Assembly (NCBI GenBank): GCA_937974245.1
Contig: CALJKV010000005.1
Location: forward strand, 1 to 64,000
DNA from: an uncultured Chloroflexota bacterium
Lineage (GTDB): Bacteria > Chloroflexota > Anaerolineae > Aggregatilineales > Phototrophicaceae
Direction: 5' to 3'
Length of the DNA stretch: 64,000 nt
The position numbers and the translations under genes are program-made. How positions within the stretch are numbered: position 1 is the first letter of the stretch; the number at the start of each line of letters is the position of its first letter. Of the stretch, positions 35,306 through 43,660 are shown piece after piece. The notes under the pieces are model-generated. The model was not told where the DNA came from. It made no database searches and was given only the letters and a program-made list of their open reading frames with translations.

Positions 35306-37372
35306 CTACGCGCCTTCTGCTTTCTCCACCTTCACCGCACACACCTTGTATTCTGGAATCTTGGAAACCGGGTCAACCACGTTATTGGTCAGGACGTTGC
35401 TCAGCGCCTCGGCAAAGTGGAATGTCATGAACACCAGCCCGGGGCGTGGCCGGTCAAACACACGCGCCCGCGCCGTCACTGATCCGCGCCGGGATACGAC
35501 TCGAATCCAATCGCCATCAGCTATTCCGAGCTTCTCCGCATCACTCGGATTGATCTCCACGCGCTCCTCTGGCGCGATGAAATTCAGTCCGCTCACCCGC
35601 CGGGTCATCGTTCCGGTGTGCCAGTGCTGGAGGATGCGCCCGGTAGTCAGCATGTACGGGTACTCAGTATCCGGCATCTCGACCGCTTCCTGGTGATGGA
35701 CCGGGCTGAAGTGACCCAGGCCGCGCGAGAACTTGCCCACATGCAGGATCGGCGTGCCGGGATGTTCGGGAGTGGGGCAGGGCCATTGCAGGCCGTCACC
35801 CTCTAGTCGCGTGTGATGGATGCCGCCGTAAATCGGAGTCACCTCGGCAATTTCATCCATAATTTGAGACGGGGACTCGTAGTCGAACCCTTTGGCACCC
35901 AACCGCCGCGCCAGTTCGCTGAGAATCTGCCAGTCGGGTCGCGTGGAGCCAGGTGGATCGAATGCCCTGCGGATCAATTGCACCCGACGCTCGGTGTTTG
36001 TGAATGTGCCCTCTTTCTCGGCGAAGGCCGCCGCCGGTAACACCACATCCGCGAATTCGGTGGTTTCGTTGGGGAAAATGTCCTGCACGACCAGGAATTC
36101 CAGTTTCTCCAGGCACTCGTGGATGTGCAGGGAGTTCGGGTCGCTCATGGCGGGATTCTCGCCCATGATGTACATCGCTCGCACCCGCCCGTCGTGGGCT
36201 GCGGTCATCATCTCCGTGATCGTCAGTCCGGCTTTTGCAGGAGGCTGCCCGGTTCCATGATACGCCGTGAATTTCTCACGAATCGCGTCATCGGCTACGC
36301 TCTGGTAGCCGGGGTACACGTTCGGCAGGCCACCCATGTCACATGCACCCTGCACGTTATTCTGACCGCGCAGTGGATTCACACCGCCGCCCGGCACGCC
36401 CATGTTGCCGGTCAGCATCGCCAGGTTAGCGACCGCCAGCACGTTCTGGTGGCCGACGGTGTGCTGTGTGATACCCATAGCATAGAAGATGCTTGCGGGG
36501 TGGTTACTGCCATAAATCCGTGCCGCTCGAACCAGGTCATCAATGGGCACACCGGTAATGGCACTGACGCGCTCCGGGGGATACTCCTCGACTGTCGCCC
36601 GCCACAGCTCGAAATTCTCGGTCCGCGCAGCGACGAATCCGGCGTCATATAGATTCTCTTGCAGAATGACATACGCCAGCCCATTGAGCAGTGCCAGATC
36701 AGTCCCCGCTTTGTGCTGGAGGTGTAGTATGGCGAAGTCGGTCAGTTCAATCCGGCGCGGATCAGCCACGATAAGTTGCGCGCCAAACTTCCGCACCGCC
36801 TTCTTGATTTGCAGGCTGAGGACCGGGTGCTGCTCAGTCGTATTGGTCCCGATTGCCAGGATCGCTTTCGATTGCGTAATATCGCCAATCGAGTTGGTCA
36901 TTGCGCCGCTGCCGAAGGCCTGCACGAGGCCTGTGACTGTGCTGCTGTGTCACAATCTGGCGCAGTGATCGATATTGTGCGTCCCGATAACTTGGCGGGC
37001 CAGCGTCTGCATCACATAATTTTCCTCGTTGGTGCATTTTGCACTTGCGAAGAATGCGAAGGCATCAGGTCCGCTTTCCGCCTTGATAGCCGCGAACTTC
37101 GCCGTGATGGTATCCAGCGCCTCGTCCCAGGTCGCTTCTTCAAGCCAGCCATTGCGCCGGATCAGGGGTGTCTTCAACCGGTCGGGATGCCACAGGAACT
37201 CGTGCCCAAAGCGACCTTTCACGCACAGATTTCCGTGATTGGTTGGCGCTTCGTAGGGTGCGCTAACCCGGTAGACCATGTGTTCTTTGATATGCAAATC
37301 CATCTGGCAGCCAACACCACAGTACGGGCAGGTGGTGCGGACGATGTGTTCAGGTTTAAGTACCGCGACCAT
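35306..37372 (-). CDS. fdhA: Formate dehydrogenase catalytic subunit, selenocysteine form (in-frame TGA)
   Basis: This is a 688-residue bis-MGD formate dehydrogenase if the TGA at 36952-36950 is read as selenocysteine (residue 141). The segment reads DHCARL-Sec-HSSTVTGL and aligns exactly with DHCARLCHAGSVTGL of the neighbouring cysteine paralogue and with the Sec site of E. coli FdhF (CARVU). The frame is open on both sides of the TGA. The N-terminal part carries the [4Fe-4S] ligands Cys15, Cys18, Cys22 and Cys50, and the C-terminal part contains the MGD motifs (GVNPLRGQNNVQG) and MTFHFAEALSNVLT. The start at ATG 37372 matches the paralogue and has AGAGAAAG upstream. Standard gene calling would split it into two ORFs. 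A candidate SECIS hairpin follows the TGA. Confidence 0.93.
36916..36952 (-). promoter_or_regulatory. Selenocysteine codon and candidate SECIS hairpin
   Basis: The UGA (36952-36950) is followed after 17 bases by AGGCCT (36932-36927), loop CGTGC, AGGCCT (36921-36916), a 6-bp GC-rich stem. An alternative fold, TCAC-AGGCCTC-GTG, puts AGGCCU in the loop, close to the AGGUCU loop of the E. coli fdhF SECIS at a similar distance. The Sec codon itself is secure; the SelB-binding fold is only a candidate. Confidence 0.55.
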
Positions 37373-37646
37373 AACAGGCACTTTCTCTAAAACGATGACT
37401 ATTTTTAGCGCAGAATTCTGCATCAACTATAACATAATCGCCCATCTTGGCTCAAATGTTTGGTCTGCATGGGGTGCAATCAGTTTATCGGAAAATATCT
37501 GACTAACGGCACCAGGCTGGAAGACGTTTTATTATCTGCTGCAAATCAGGGGCATGATAAAATCTCCTTGCCAGAAGTCCATGCAAGGCAGTGCGTTATT
37601 GCTATAATGAAATTGACTGTTCGTTGAGCTTTTATGAGGATAAACG

Positions 37647-38189
37647 ATGAGCGTGGATCATGATCCATCTTCGCCAGCCCCTGCCCAGCCGATGGTAAAA
37701 CCGGCCACCTGGGAGGCTCTGCGTGGTGGGTTGATGACAGGTCTGTTCTGTCTAGGGGTATTTGGTCTGGGAATGGTGATGTGGATTTGGGGGATGGACT
37801 CACTGGTCGGCAGTGGATCGCATAGAACACAGGATAATGCTTTCATGATTTTACTCGCATCTCCTCTGATGCTGCCTGCCGCTCTTTATTTCTTTTACAC
37901 GACCGGGCGCGATTGGCGGCGCAGCACTCGTTTTCGTCAGGGTAAGCAGCAGGGTGAGGGGGTTATCACCCATCTTTGGATAGACAGAGGCAACCGTCGC
38001 AGGTTGTACCGGGTGGGATTCCAATATGGGGATGGTCACAGCGCATATCAGGACGTAGGTAAAAGGCGTTATGATAGGCTGGCTGTGGGGGATAAGGTGC
38101 AGGTGGTTTACCTTCCGGAAAGTCCCCAATTAGGATATTTTGAACCAGACAGACGCAAATCGAAACGTAAAAATGCCGAGGTTAAGTGA
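37647..38189 (+). CDS. DUF3592-like two-helix membrane protein
   Basis: This 180-residue protein has a short Pro-rich N-terminus and two transmembrane helices (about 27-50 and 66-87). A soluble beta-rich C-terminal domain carries KQQGEGVITHLWIDRGNRRRLYRVGFQYGDGH and GDKVQVVYLPESPQLGYF, a pattern like DUF3592 (value-of-Y-L-P-x-P-x segment). The function of this family is unknown. TGAGGA precedes the ATG. The TGA stop overlaps the ATG of the thioesterase gene, so the two are translationally coupled. Confidence 0.7.
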   Translation: MSVDHDPSSPAPAQPMVKPATWEALRGGLMTGLFCLGVFGLGMVMWIWGMDSLVGSGSHRTQDNAFMILLASPLMLPAALYFFYTTGRDWRRSTRFRQGKQQGEGVITHLWIDRGNRRRLYRVGFQYGDGHSAYQDVGKRRYDRLAVGDKVQVVYLPESPQLGYFEPDRRKSKRKNAEVK

Positions 38190-38578
38190 TGCAGGTTATC
38201 CCAGGAATCAAAGGCGAGAGAAGCGCAGTCGTGACGCTGGAATTGACGGCGCGACACATGGGTAGCGGTGGGCTAGACGTTTACGCCACGCCTGCCATGA
38301 TCGCACTGATGGAAGCGGCGGCAGTGGCCGCGCTTGACCCGTTACTGCCGGAAGTGCAGGGGAGTGTGGGCGTCGCGCTGGATGTGAAGCATCTGGCGGC
38401 GACTCCGCTCGGTCTCACGGTTCGCGCCGAGGCCGAAGTTACCGCAGTGGATGGCAAACGGGTGACATTTACCGTGCAGGCGTGGGATGACCGCGAGTTG
38501 ATCGGAGAAGGGACTCATACCCGCTACATCATTGACACAGCCCGGTTCATGGAGCGGGTGAGTGCGAAATCGGCCTGA
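38189..38578 (+). CDS. FlK-like hot-dog thioesterase
   Basis: This 129-residue single hot-dog domain protein resembles fluoroacetyl-CoA thioesterase FlK. The three residues forming the FlK catalytic site have counterparts: Thr34 (ATPAMIALMEAA), Glu42 in the same helix, and His68 (LDVKHLAATPLG). FlK relatives in non-fluorometabolising bacteria hydrolyse small acyl-CoAs and are often annotated simply as thioesterases; specificity for fluoroacetate is not implied. The ATG at 38189 overlaps the upstream stop; the GTG one codon earlier is possible. It converges on the btuD-like gene. Confidence 0.8.
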   Translation: MQVIPGIKGERSAVVTLELTARHMGSGGLDVYATPAMIALMEAAAVAALDPLLPEVQGSVGVALDVKHLAATPLGLTVRAEAEVTAVDGKRVTFTVQAWDDRELIGEGTHTRYIIDTARFMERVSAKSA

Positions 38579-38596
38579 TGGTAATGTATCACGGCC

Positions 38597-39613
38597 TTAC
38601 GATGGTAAAGTCTTCACCGCCGCCAGCAAATCGCTCAATACGGTATACTCAACTACCGCATCCCCTTGAATCAGTCGCCATTTAGGTGGGGTAGTATCCA
38701 CCGCCTCAATACGGGCTAAAGCCGGGCCGCCATTCGTCGTGATAGCGTATCCAGTTCGCTCCAGCGCGCGCCGCGCCCAAATCCCGGCTAATCCGCCACC
38801 GATCAGCGCAATAGTTCCCCGGTGGGCATCTTGCACGGTGAATGTGCCGCTGTGCAAATCAAAAGCAACGCCGCTGCTGCGAAATGCACGCGCTAATGCA
38901 CCGCTGAGTACCAGGTCCTCTGGGGCGCCGGTATGCAGCGTGCCGTCGCCAGGCATCAACCACAATCGATCCGCCAGCCTCAGCGCAAGGTCAAGATCAT
39001 GTGTGGAGAGCAGTACTGCTCGCCCGGTTTCCCATGCCAACCGCCGCAGTAATCGCATGATTTCAACACGGCGGGGCAGGTCAAGGAAGGCGGTTGGCTC
39101 GTCCAGAATGATGAGCGACGGTTCTTGTGCCAGGGCGCGGGCGATCATGACTTTTTGCCGTTCACCATCACTGAGTTCGTTCACCGGGCGTTTAGCGAGT
39201 TCGACCGCACCGACAGCCTCAATCGCCCAGCGGATGATTGTTTCATCTTTGGCAGACAGCCGGCCCGACCAATCGGTATATGGATGCCGCCCTAAAGCCA
39301 CGAGTTCATAGGCGGAAAACATGCCGGCCTGCACCTGCTCGGTGAGGACAATGCTCAGGCGTTTTGCTCGTTCAATCGGGGATAACGTATGAATCTCGTC
39401 CCCGGCCAGCAGCACCCGCCCGGCCAGCGGTTTTTGCATCCCCGCCAGAGTCCGCAGCAATGTGGATTTGCCCGCGCCGTTCGGCCCAATCAGGCACGCC
39501 AGTTCCCCCGCGTGCAGGGTAATATGAATGTCCCCGGCAATCGTGCGTGCCGGTTTGCGGGGTGGGGTATAACCCACTGCGAGGTCTTGAGTGGCAAGTG
39601 TCGTCCCAGTCAT
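38597..39613 (-). CDS. btuD: Cobalamin ABC transporter ATPase with C-terminal extension
   Basis: This 338-residue FecE/BtuD-family ATPase has Walker A GPNGAGKST (43-51), the signature LSDGERQ (147-153) and Walker B SLIILDEP (166-173). After the normal about 255-residue ATPase there is an about 80-residue extension beginning IALIGGGLAGIWARRALERTG, which looks like a Rossmann beta-alpha-beta with a Gly-rich turn. The ATG overlaps the permease stop by 4 bases. Assignment to vitamin B12 rests on the cobalamin riboswitch that leads the operon. The role of the extension is unknown; similar tails occur in other BtuD/FecE proteins. Confidence 0.85.
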   Translation of the reverse strand: MTGTTLATQDLAVGYTPPRKPARTIAGDIHITLHAGELACLIGPNGAGKSTLLRTLAGMQKPLAGRVLLAGDEIHTLSPIERAKRLSIVLTEQVQAGMFSAYELVALGRHPYTDWSGRLSAKDETIIRWAIEAVGAVELAKRPVNELSDGERQKVMIARALAQEPSLIILDEPTAFLDLPRRVEIMRLLRRLAWETGRAVLLSTHDLDLALRLADRLWLMPGDGTLHTGAPEDLVLSGALARAFRSSGVAFDLHSGTFTVQDAHRGTIALIGGGLAGIWARRALERTGYAITTNGGPALARIEAVDTTPPKWRLIQGDAVVEYTVLSDLLAAVKTLPS

Positions 39614-40725
39614 GATGTAAACGATGCCCTTACACTCCGCTGACGCAGGATTACCCAGATCACCACCGGTGCGCCGACCAGCGCCATGACCGCATTCAGC
39701 GGCAGCACGATCTGGCTGCCCGGCATGTGCGCGATCAAGTCAACAATCAGCGCGATGGCTGCCCCCATCAGTCCCACTGCTGGAATCAACAATCTGTGAT
39801 CGGAAGTGTTAAGCAGCCCCCGGCTCAAGTGTGGCACAGCGATGCCGAGAAATCCAATCGGGCCGCAAAACGCCGTCACCACGCCTGCCAGTAGCGCCGT
39901 ACTTAAGACGATCCATCCACGCGCCCGGCGGATGTTCAGCCCCAAACTGGCGGCATAGGCATCCCCCAGCAGCAACGCATTGAGGGGTTTCGCTAGCAGG
40001 TAGGCCAGCACCAGCCCGATGAGTACCATTGGGGCGAAAATGCTCATCTGATTCCAGGTGACGCCGCCAAAACTGCCGAATGTCCAGTTGACATAGGCTT
40101 GCACACGCTCGGCGAGGCTAAAGTGCAGCAGCAGACTCACGATGGAGCTAACCGCGTAGCCGAACATTAGCCCCAGAATGAGAAGTGTGACACTGCTTTC
40201 CACCCGTCGGGCGGCCAGCAGCACCAGTCCCATGACCAGTGCCGAACCCAGACAAGCGGCAAAAGCCAGCCCAAAATCGCCAAACAGCCCGACCCCTGCC
40301 AGCATGACCGTGCCGCTTGTGCCGAGTGCAAGGATGACGACGGCGACTCCCAGACTTGCCCCTGAACTCACACCCAGCACATACGGCCCAGCTAATGGGT
40401 TGCGGAAGAGGGTTTGCATTTGTAATCCGCTCACGGCCAGTGCCGCCCCAGAAAGCACAGCGGCTAGCGCTTTCGGCAGGCGAAAATCCTGAATAATAGT
40501 CGTCCAGGTAGTTTTTGCTGGTTCGACTCCCGTCAGCACCTTAATAACATCTCCCAATGGAATATTTACCGAGCCGGTGGCGATACTCAACAGGAAAGCA
40601 CTGACCAGCAATACGACCAGCACGAGCAGGGCGATTCGTCGCCCGCCCAGGCGCGGCCATTTGGCGATTGCGCTGCCGGTTGTGGCTGGCGCAACTGATG
40701 CGGTGTAGGTTTGTGTATGTTCCAT
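39610..40725 (-). CDS. btuC: Cobalamin ABC transporter permease (BtuC/FecCD family)
   Basis: This 371-residue permease has the ten-helix FecCD topology with the family segments SGLQMQTLFRNPLAGPYVLGVSSGASLG, CGPIGFLGIAVPHLSR and the C-terminal GAPVVIWVILRQR. A charged N-terminal tail of about 25 residues precedes the first helix. It is the second gene of the B12-riboswitch operon, 56 bp after the binding protein and overlapping the ATPase gene. Confidence 0.92.
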   Translation of the reverse strand: MEHTQTYTASVAPATTGSAIAKWPRLGGRRIALLVLVVLLVSAFLLSIATGSVNIPLGDVIKVLTGVEPAKTTWTTIIQDFRLPKALAAVLSGAALAVSGLQMQTLFRNPLAGPYVLGVSSGASLGVAVVILALGTSGTVMLAGVGLFGDFGLAFAACLGSALVMGLVLLAARRVESSVTLLILGLMFGYAVSSIVSLLLHFSLAERVQAYVNWTFGSFGGVTWNQMSIFAPMVLIGLVLAYLLAKPLNALLLGDAYAASLGLNIRRARGWIVLSTALLAGVVTAFCGPIGFLGIAVPHLSRGLLNTSDHRLLIPAVGLMGAAIALIVDLIAHMPGSQIVLPLNAVMALVGAPVVIWVILRQRSVRASFTS

Positions 40726-40781
40726 GGTTTTTGCCTGTCGGTGGGGCGCGAAACGTCACGCCCCACAAACTATCGATTGAT

Positions 40782-41975
40782 CTATTCGTTGCCGGTCGCC
40801 AATTGACGGTAGTACACCAGGTCATGGTCAGGCAGGAGTTCCGGGTGGAAAATATTCACTAGGTCGGCAAGGATGATGTCCGGGTTCGCGATTCCTGACT
40901 CGAAGTAGTCACTTCCGCCATTGGCGTTCACCCGTGCATTGTTACTGTAAACGAGGCCGCTCTGGAAAGCGCCAAATCGGGCATATCGTTCGTCTTCGGC
41001 CAGCGCATCATCCAGACTTCGCCAGAAAAACCCGGCATTGACCCAGTATTTTGCTTCCGCCGCTTGCTCAAAGACCGTTTCAAAATCCAGGAACAGGCTG
41101 CCTGTGGAGACATCATCTGCCCACAGATAATCTGCGCCCGCATCGGCCAGCAGTTGCGCCAGGTAGCTCTGGCCGCCGGGCATATACCAGGTATCGTTGT
41201 ATGGAGTATTCGCAAAGACAGTGGGGCGGTTTTCTGCGGAGGCTGCCAATTGTGCGATCTCCGCATATCGGGCGGCCATTTGGGCGTAATCGTTCTGCGC
41301 CACGCCTTCAGTATTGAAGAACAGCGCGATGTACTTGCCCCATTCAGCTTGCCCTAATGGCGAGGTATCCAGGAAATCCGGTACGATAACGGCGGTCAGA
41401 CCGGCCTGAAGCATAGCAGGGTAGGTAGTGTCGTCTCCACTGAATCGCTGCGTCAGCACCAGTTCCGGCTCCAGATCAATCAGTATTTCCAGGTTGACAT
41501 CCCCGCTGCCCCCACCGCCAATCTCCGCGATTTCCCCGGTGGCAACCTTATCTATGACGACCTGATTATGGGTGTACGAAGCCGTATCTATCGCGACAAG
41601 TCTCCCCAGAACACCCTGACTCGTCAGGTGAGGCAAGAAGCTGGTTGAGAGTGAGACGACAGATTGTGCCGGGATTTCAATAACCTGTGCGTCGGGGTAG
41701 CCTTCTGGCGCGGGTGTGCCGCACTGTACCAGTACGTATTGTAGTGGGGTATCTGCGCCGAACCAGGGCGTCGCAATTGTGACAAGTTTGTAGTTGTTGA
41801 AGTATTCGACGGTGAAGCCCTCGGTATGGGCCAGTTCGACCTTGTGCGGGAAGTAATCCACTGTCGAATCGTAGGTCAAGACACAGCTATCAGTGAGATT
41901 GGTTTCTTGTGCCAGGACTGGCGAACCAAACAGGAATACTGCCAGTATAACCAGCAGAAGAACGGGATACTTCAT
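40782..41975 (-). CDS. btuF: Cobalamin ABC transporter substrate-binding protein
   Basis: This 397-residue exported protein has a signal peptide (VLLLVILAVFLFGSPVLAQ) and belongs to the class III (BtuF/FhuD-like) receptors with two lobes joined by a helix. NLEILIDLEPELVLTQRF is the typical lobe-1 loop and ARYAEIAQLA the linker helix. No lipobox Cys is seen. ATG 41975 is supported by TTGGAGG 9 bases upstream; the frame extends back to 42140 through the riboswitch terminator and is rejected. The first gene after the cobalamin riboswitch, it should deliver B12 or cobinamide to BtuCD. Confidence 0.88.
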   Translation of the reverse strand: MKYPVLLLVILAVFLFGSPVLAQETNLTDSCVLTYDSTVDYFPHKVELAHTEGFTVEYFNNYKLVTIATPWFGADTPLQYVLVQCGTPAPEGYPDAQVIEIPAQSVVSLSTSFLPHLTSQGVLGRLVAIDTASYTHNQVVIDKVATGEIAEIGGGGSGDVNLEILIDLEPELVLTQRFSGDDTTYPAMLQAGLTAVIVPDFLDTSPLGQAEWGKYIALFFNTEGVAQNDYAQMAARYAEIAQLAASAENRPTVFANTPYNDTWYMPGGQSYLAQLLADAGADYLWADDVSTGSLFLDFETVFEQAAEAKYWVNAGFFWRSLDDALAEDERYARFGAFQSGLVYSNNARVNANGGSDYFESGIANPDIILADLVNIFHPELLPDHDLVYYRQLATGNE

Positions 41976-42050
41976 GGTGTTTTCCTCCAAAGTGAATGAC
42001 GAACGAGATAGTGGCAGAGGAAAACGCCGGGGTGGAAGGTCCCGGTTGTG

Positions 42051-42077
42051 AAAATAAAAAGCCCGCTGCGGGGCGGG
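42051..42077 (-). terminator. Terminator of the B12 riboswitch leader
   Basis: On the minus strand a 5-bp GC stem (42077-42073 with 42066-42062, further internal pairs possible) is followed by CTTTTTATTTT. It lies between the cobalamin aptamer and the btuF start, where a regulated transcription terminator is expected. Confidence 0.75.
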
Positions 42078-42143
42078 AATGGGTTCGTAAACTTTTTCCA
42101 CGCTCGCTTCCCTTTGCACACGAAGGTCAAGCACGAGCAAAAG

Positions 42144-42262
42144 TACAGGCAGGTGTTCGGACTCTCCGGTTTACACCGGATTACCGTTGCGGGCACAGTG
42201 CCGGACTTTCACCGGCTTTCCCAATTATGCGCGTTGCACTCAAACGAACGCACACCTTTACT
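42144..42262 (-). promoter_or_regulatory. Cobalamin (B12) riboswitch
   Basis: Read on the minus strand the leader contains the hallmarks of the AdoCbl aptamer in order: GGGAA followed by GCCGGTGAAAGTCCGGCAC, TGTGCCCGCAACGGTAA, and the B12 box with GAGAGTCCGAACACCTGCCTG-like sequence at the 3' end (42165-42144 region). Together with the promoter at 42288-42316 and the terminator at 42051-42077 it gives a complete transcription-attenuation leader controlling the btuFCD genes: high B12 should stop transcription before btuF. End coordinates are approximate. Confidence 0.95.
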
Positions 42263-42287
42263 TTATGCTGATGTTGTTAACGTTCAG

Positions 42288-42316
42288 AGCATAGCATGTA
42301 CAGCACATCATGTCAA
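42288..42316 (-). promoter_or_regulatory. Promoter of the B12 riboswitch-btuFCD transcript
   Basis: On the minus strand a perfect -35 box TTGACA (42316-42311) and -10 box TATGCT (42293-42288) are separated by 17 bp. The predicted transcript start (about 42281) is just ahead of the riboswitch aptamer. The -35 box is one arm of a palindrome TGTCAA-N6-TTGACA (42311-42328) whose other arm is a consensus -35 box facing carA. Confidence 0.75.
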
Positions 42317-42411
42317 ATACAGTTGACACTGAATTTACCCTGGCAAACTTCCTGCCCGTGAACGATGATTAGCTTTTGAGAAGATATTGTCATGGTGAGA
42401 GGAAACCAGCT

Positions 42412-43548
42412 ATGGCGCGGGCTGTCTTAGCACTCGAAGACGGGAACGTTTTCACCGGGGAAGGCTTCGGTGGCGAAGGGGTGGAAACGGGCGAGTTGGT
42501 CTTTAACACCTCCATGACCGGCTACCAGGAAATCCTCACCGATCCCTCTTACTACAGGCAGATTGTCACTATGACCGTACCGCATATTGGCAATACTGGT
42601 GTTAACCCGGAAGATGTCGAGTCGAACCAGGTATGGGTATCGGGTTTTGTGGTTCGGTCACTCAGCCCGGTGGTGAGCAACTGGCGTGAGCGTGGCACAC
42701 TGAATGAATACCTGAAAGCCCAGGGTGTAATCGGTATTTCCGAGGTGGCAACACGGGTGCTGGTGCGCCATATCCGTTCCCAGGGGGTGATGCGGGCGGC
42801 TATCGCGCACGGGGAAGCCGCGCAGGACCCGGCGGCGCTGGTCGAACTGGCGCGGACTTCGCCCGATATGTCCGGCTGGAATCTGGTGGACGCTGTGACG
42901 ACTCCCGAACCATATAACTGGACGGAACGCAGCGACCCACAGTGGTATCGTGACCATCACTACGACCCATCCGGCCCGTTAATCGTGGCCTATGACTTTG
43001 GCATCAAGCGCAATATCCTGCGACTGCTGACAGATCGTGGTCTACGGGTGACAATTGTCCCGGCACAGACTCCAGCCGCTGACGTGCTGGCGCTGAATCC
43101 GGCGGGCGTGTTCCTCAGCAACGGCCCCGGCGACCCGGCAGCCGTGACCTACGCAATTAACAATGTGCGCTATCTGGCGGGCAAGACGCCGATTTTCGGC
43201 ATCTGCCTGGGACATCAGATTATTGGGCTGGCACTCGGCGGACGCACGGAGAAAATGCGCTTCGGGCATCGCGGTGGCAACCAGCCGGTGAAAAACCTCT
43301 TGACGGATGTCGTCGAAATCAGTAGCCACAATCACGGTTTCGCCGTTACGCCGGAAACTGACCTGGGCGGGGCGGAAATCACACACATCAATCTGAACGA
43401 TCAGACTGTCGAAGGGCTGCGGCATGTTGAGAAGGGCATCTTCAGCGTGCAGTATCACCCGGAAGCCGCGCCCGGCCCGCACGACTCACTCTACCTGTTT
43501 GATGCGTTCGTAGATGCGGTGCATAATAGGGTACAGGAAAATGAGTAG
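42412..43548 (+). CDS. carA: Carbamoyl-phosphate synthase small subunit
   Basis: This 378-residue glutaminase subunit supplies ammonia from glutamine for carbamoyl phosphate (arginine and pyrimidine synthesis). The class I amidotransferase triad is intact: Cys265 (FGICLGHQ), His349 and Glu351 (YHPEA). The N-terminal CarA domain is normal. ATG 42412 has GAGAGGA upstream; a frame from 42376 adds 12 unrelated residues. The large subunit carB lies 1.27 kb downstream, with two unrelated genes between them, which is unusual. Confidence 0.97.
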   Translation: MARAVLALEDGNVFTGEGFGGEGVETGELVFNTSMTGYQEILTDPSYYRQIVTMTVPHIGNTGVNPEDVESNQVWVSGFVVRSLSPVVSNWRERGTLNEYLKAQGVIGISEVATRVLVRHIRSQGVMRAAIAHGEAAQDPAALVELARTSPDMSGWNLVDAVTTPEPYNWTERSDPQWYRDHHYDPSGPLIVAYDFGIKRNILRLLTDRGLRVTIVPAQTPAADVLALNPAGVFLSNGPGDPAAVTYAINNVRYLAGKTPIFGICLGHQIIGLALGGRTEKMRFGHRGGNQPVKNLLTDVVEISSHNHGFAVTPETDLGGAEITHINLNDQTVEGLRHVEKGIFSVQYHPEAAPGPHDSLYLFDAFVDAVHNRVQENE

Positions 43549-43576
43549 ATACTTGCTCCCAGGCTTTGCGCGGGAC

Positions 43577-43613
43577 GTGGCAAAGTTGTTTGAGGTCTAG
43601 TTTTCTTTGCCAC
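43577..43613 (+). other. Stem-loop after carA
   Basis: A perfect 9-bp inverted repeat (GTGGCAAAG 43577-43585, CTTTGCCAC 43605-43613) with a 19-base, T-rich loop lies 28 bp past the carA stop. No T-run follows, so termination efficiency is uncertain. Confidence 0.45.
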
Positions 43614-43660
43614 TTGAGAGTTGATAATGGGGATGTGTGGCTGCGGTACGGAGGTGATGG

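Noticed and set aside
36950..36952. Reading the TGA as an ordinary stop and calling two FDH fragments
   Set aside because: The TGA is at the catalytic Sec position, both flanks are intact and in the same frame, and the C-terminal fragment has no start signal.
41976..42140. Longer btuF start through the leader
   Set aside because: It lies inside the riboswitch expression platform and lacks a signal-peptide-like N-terminus.
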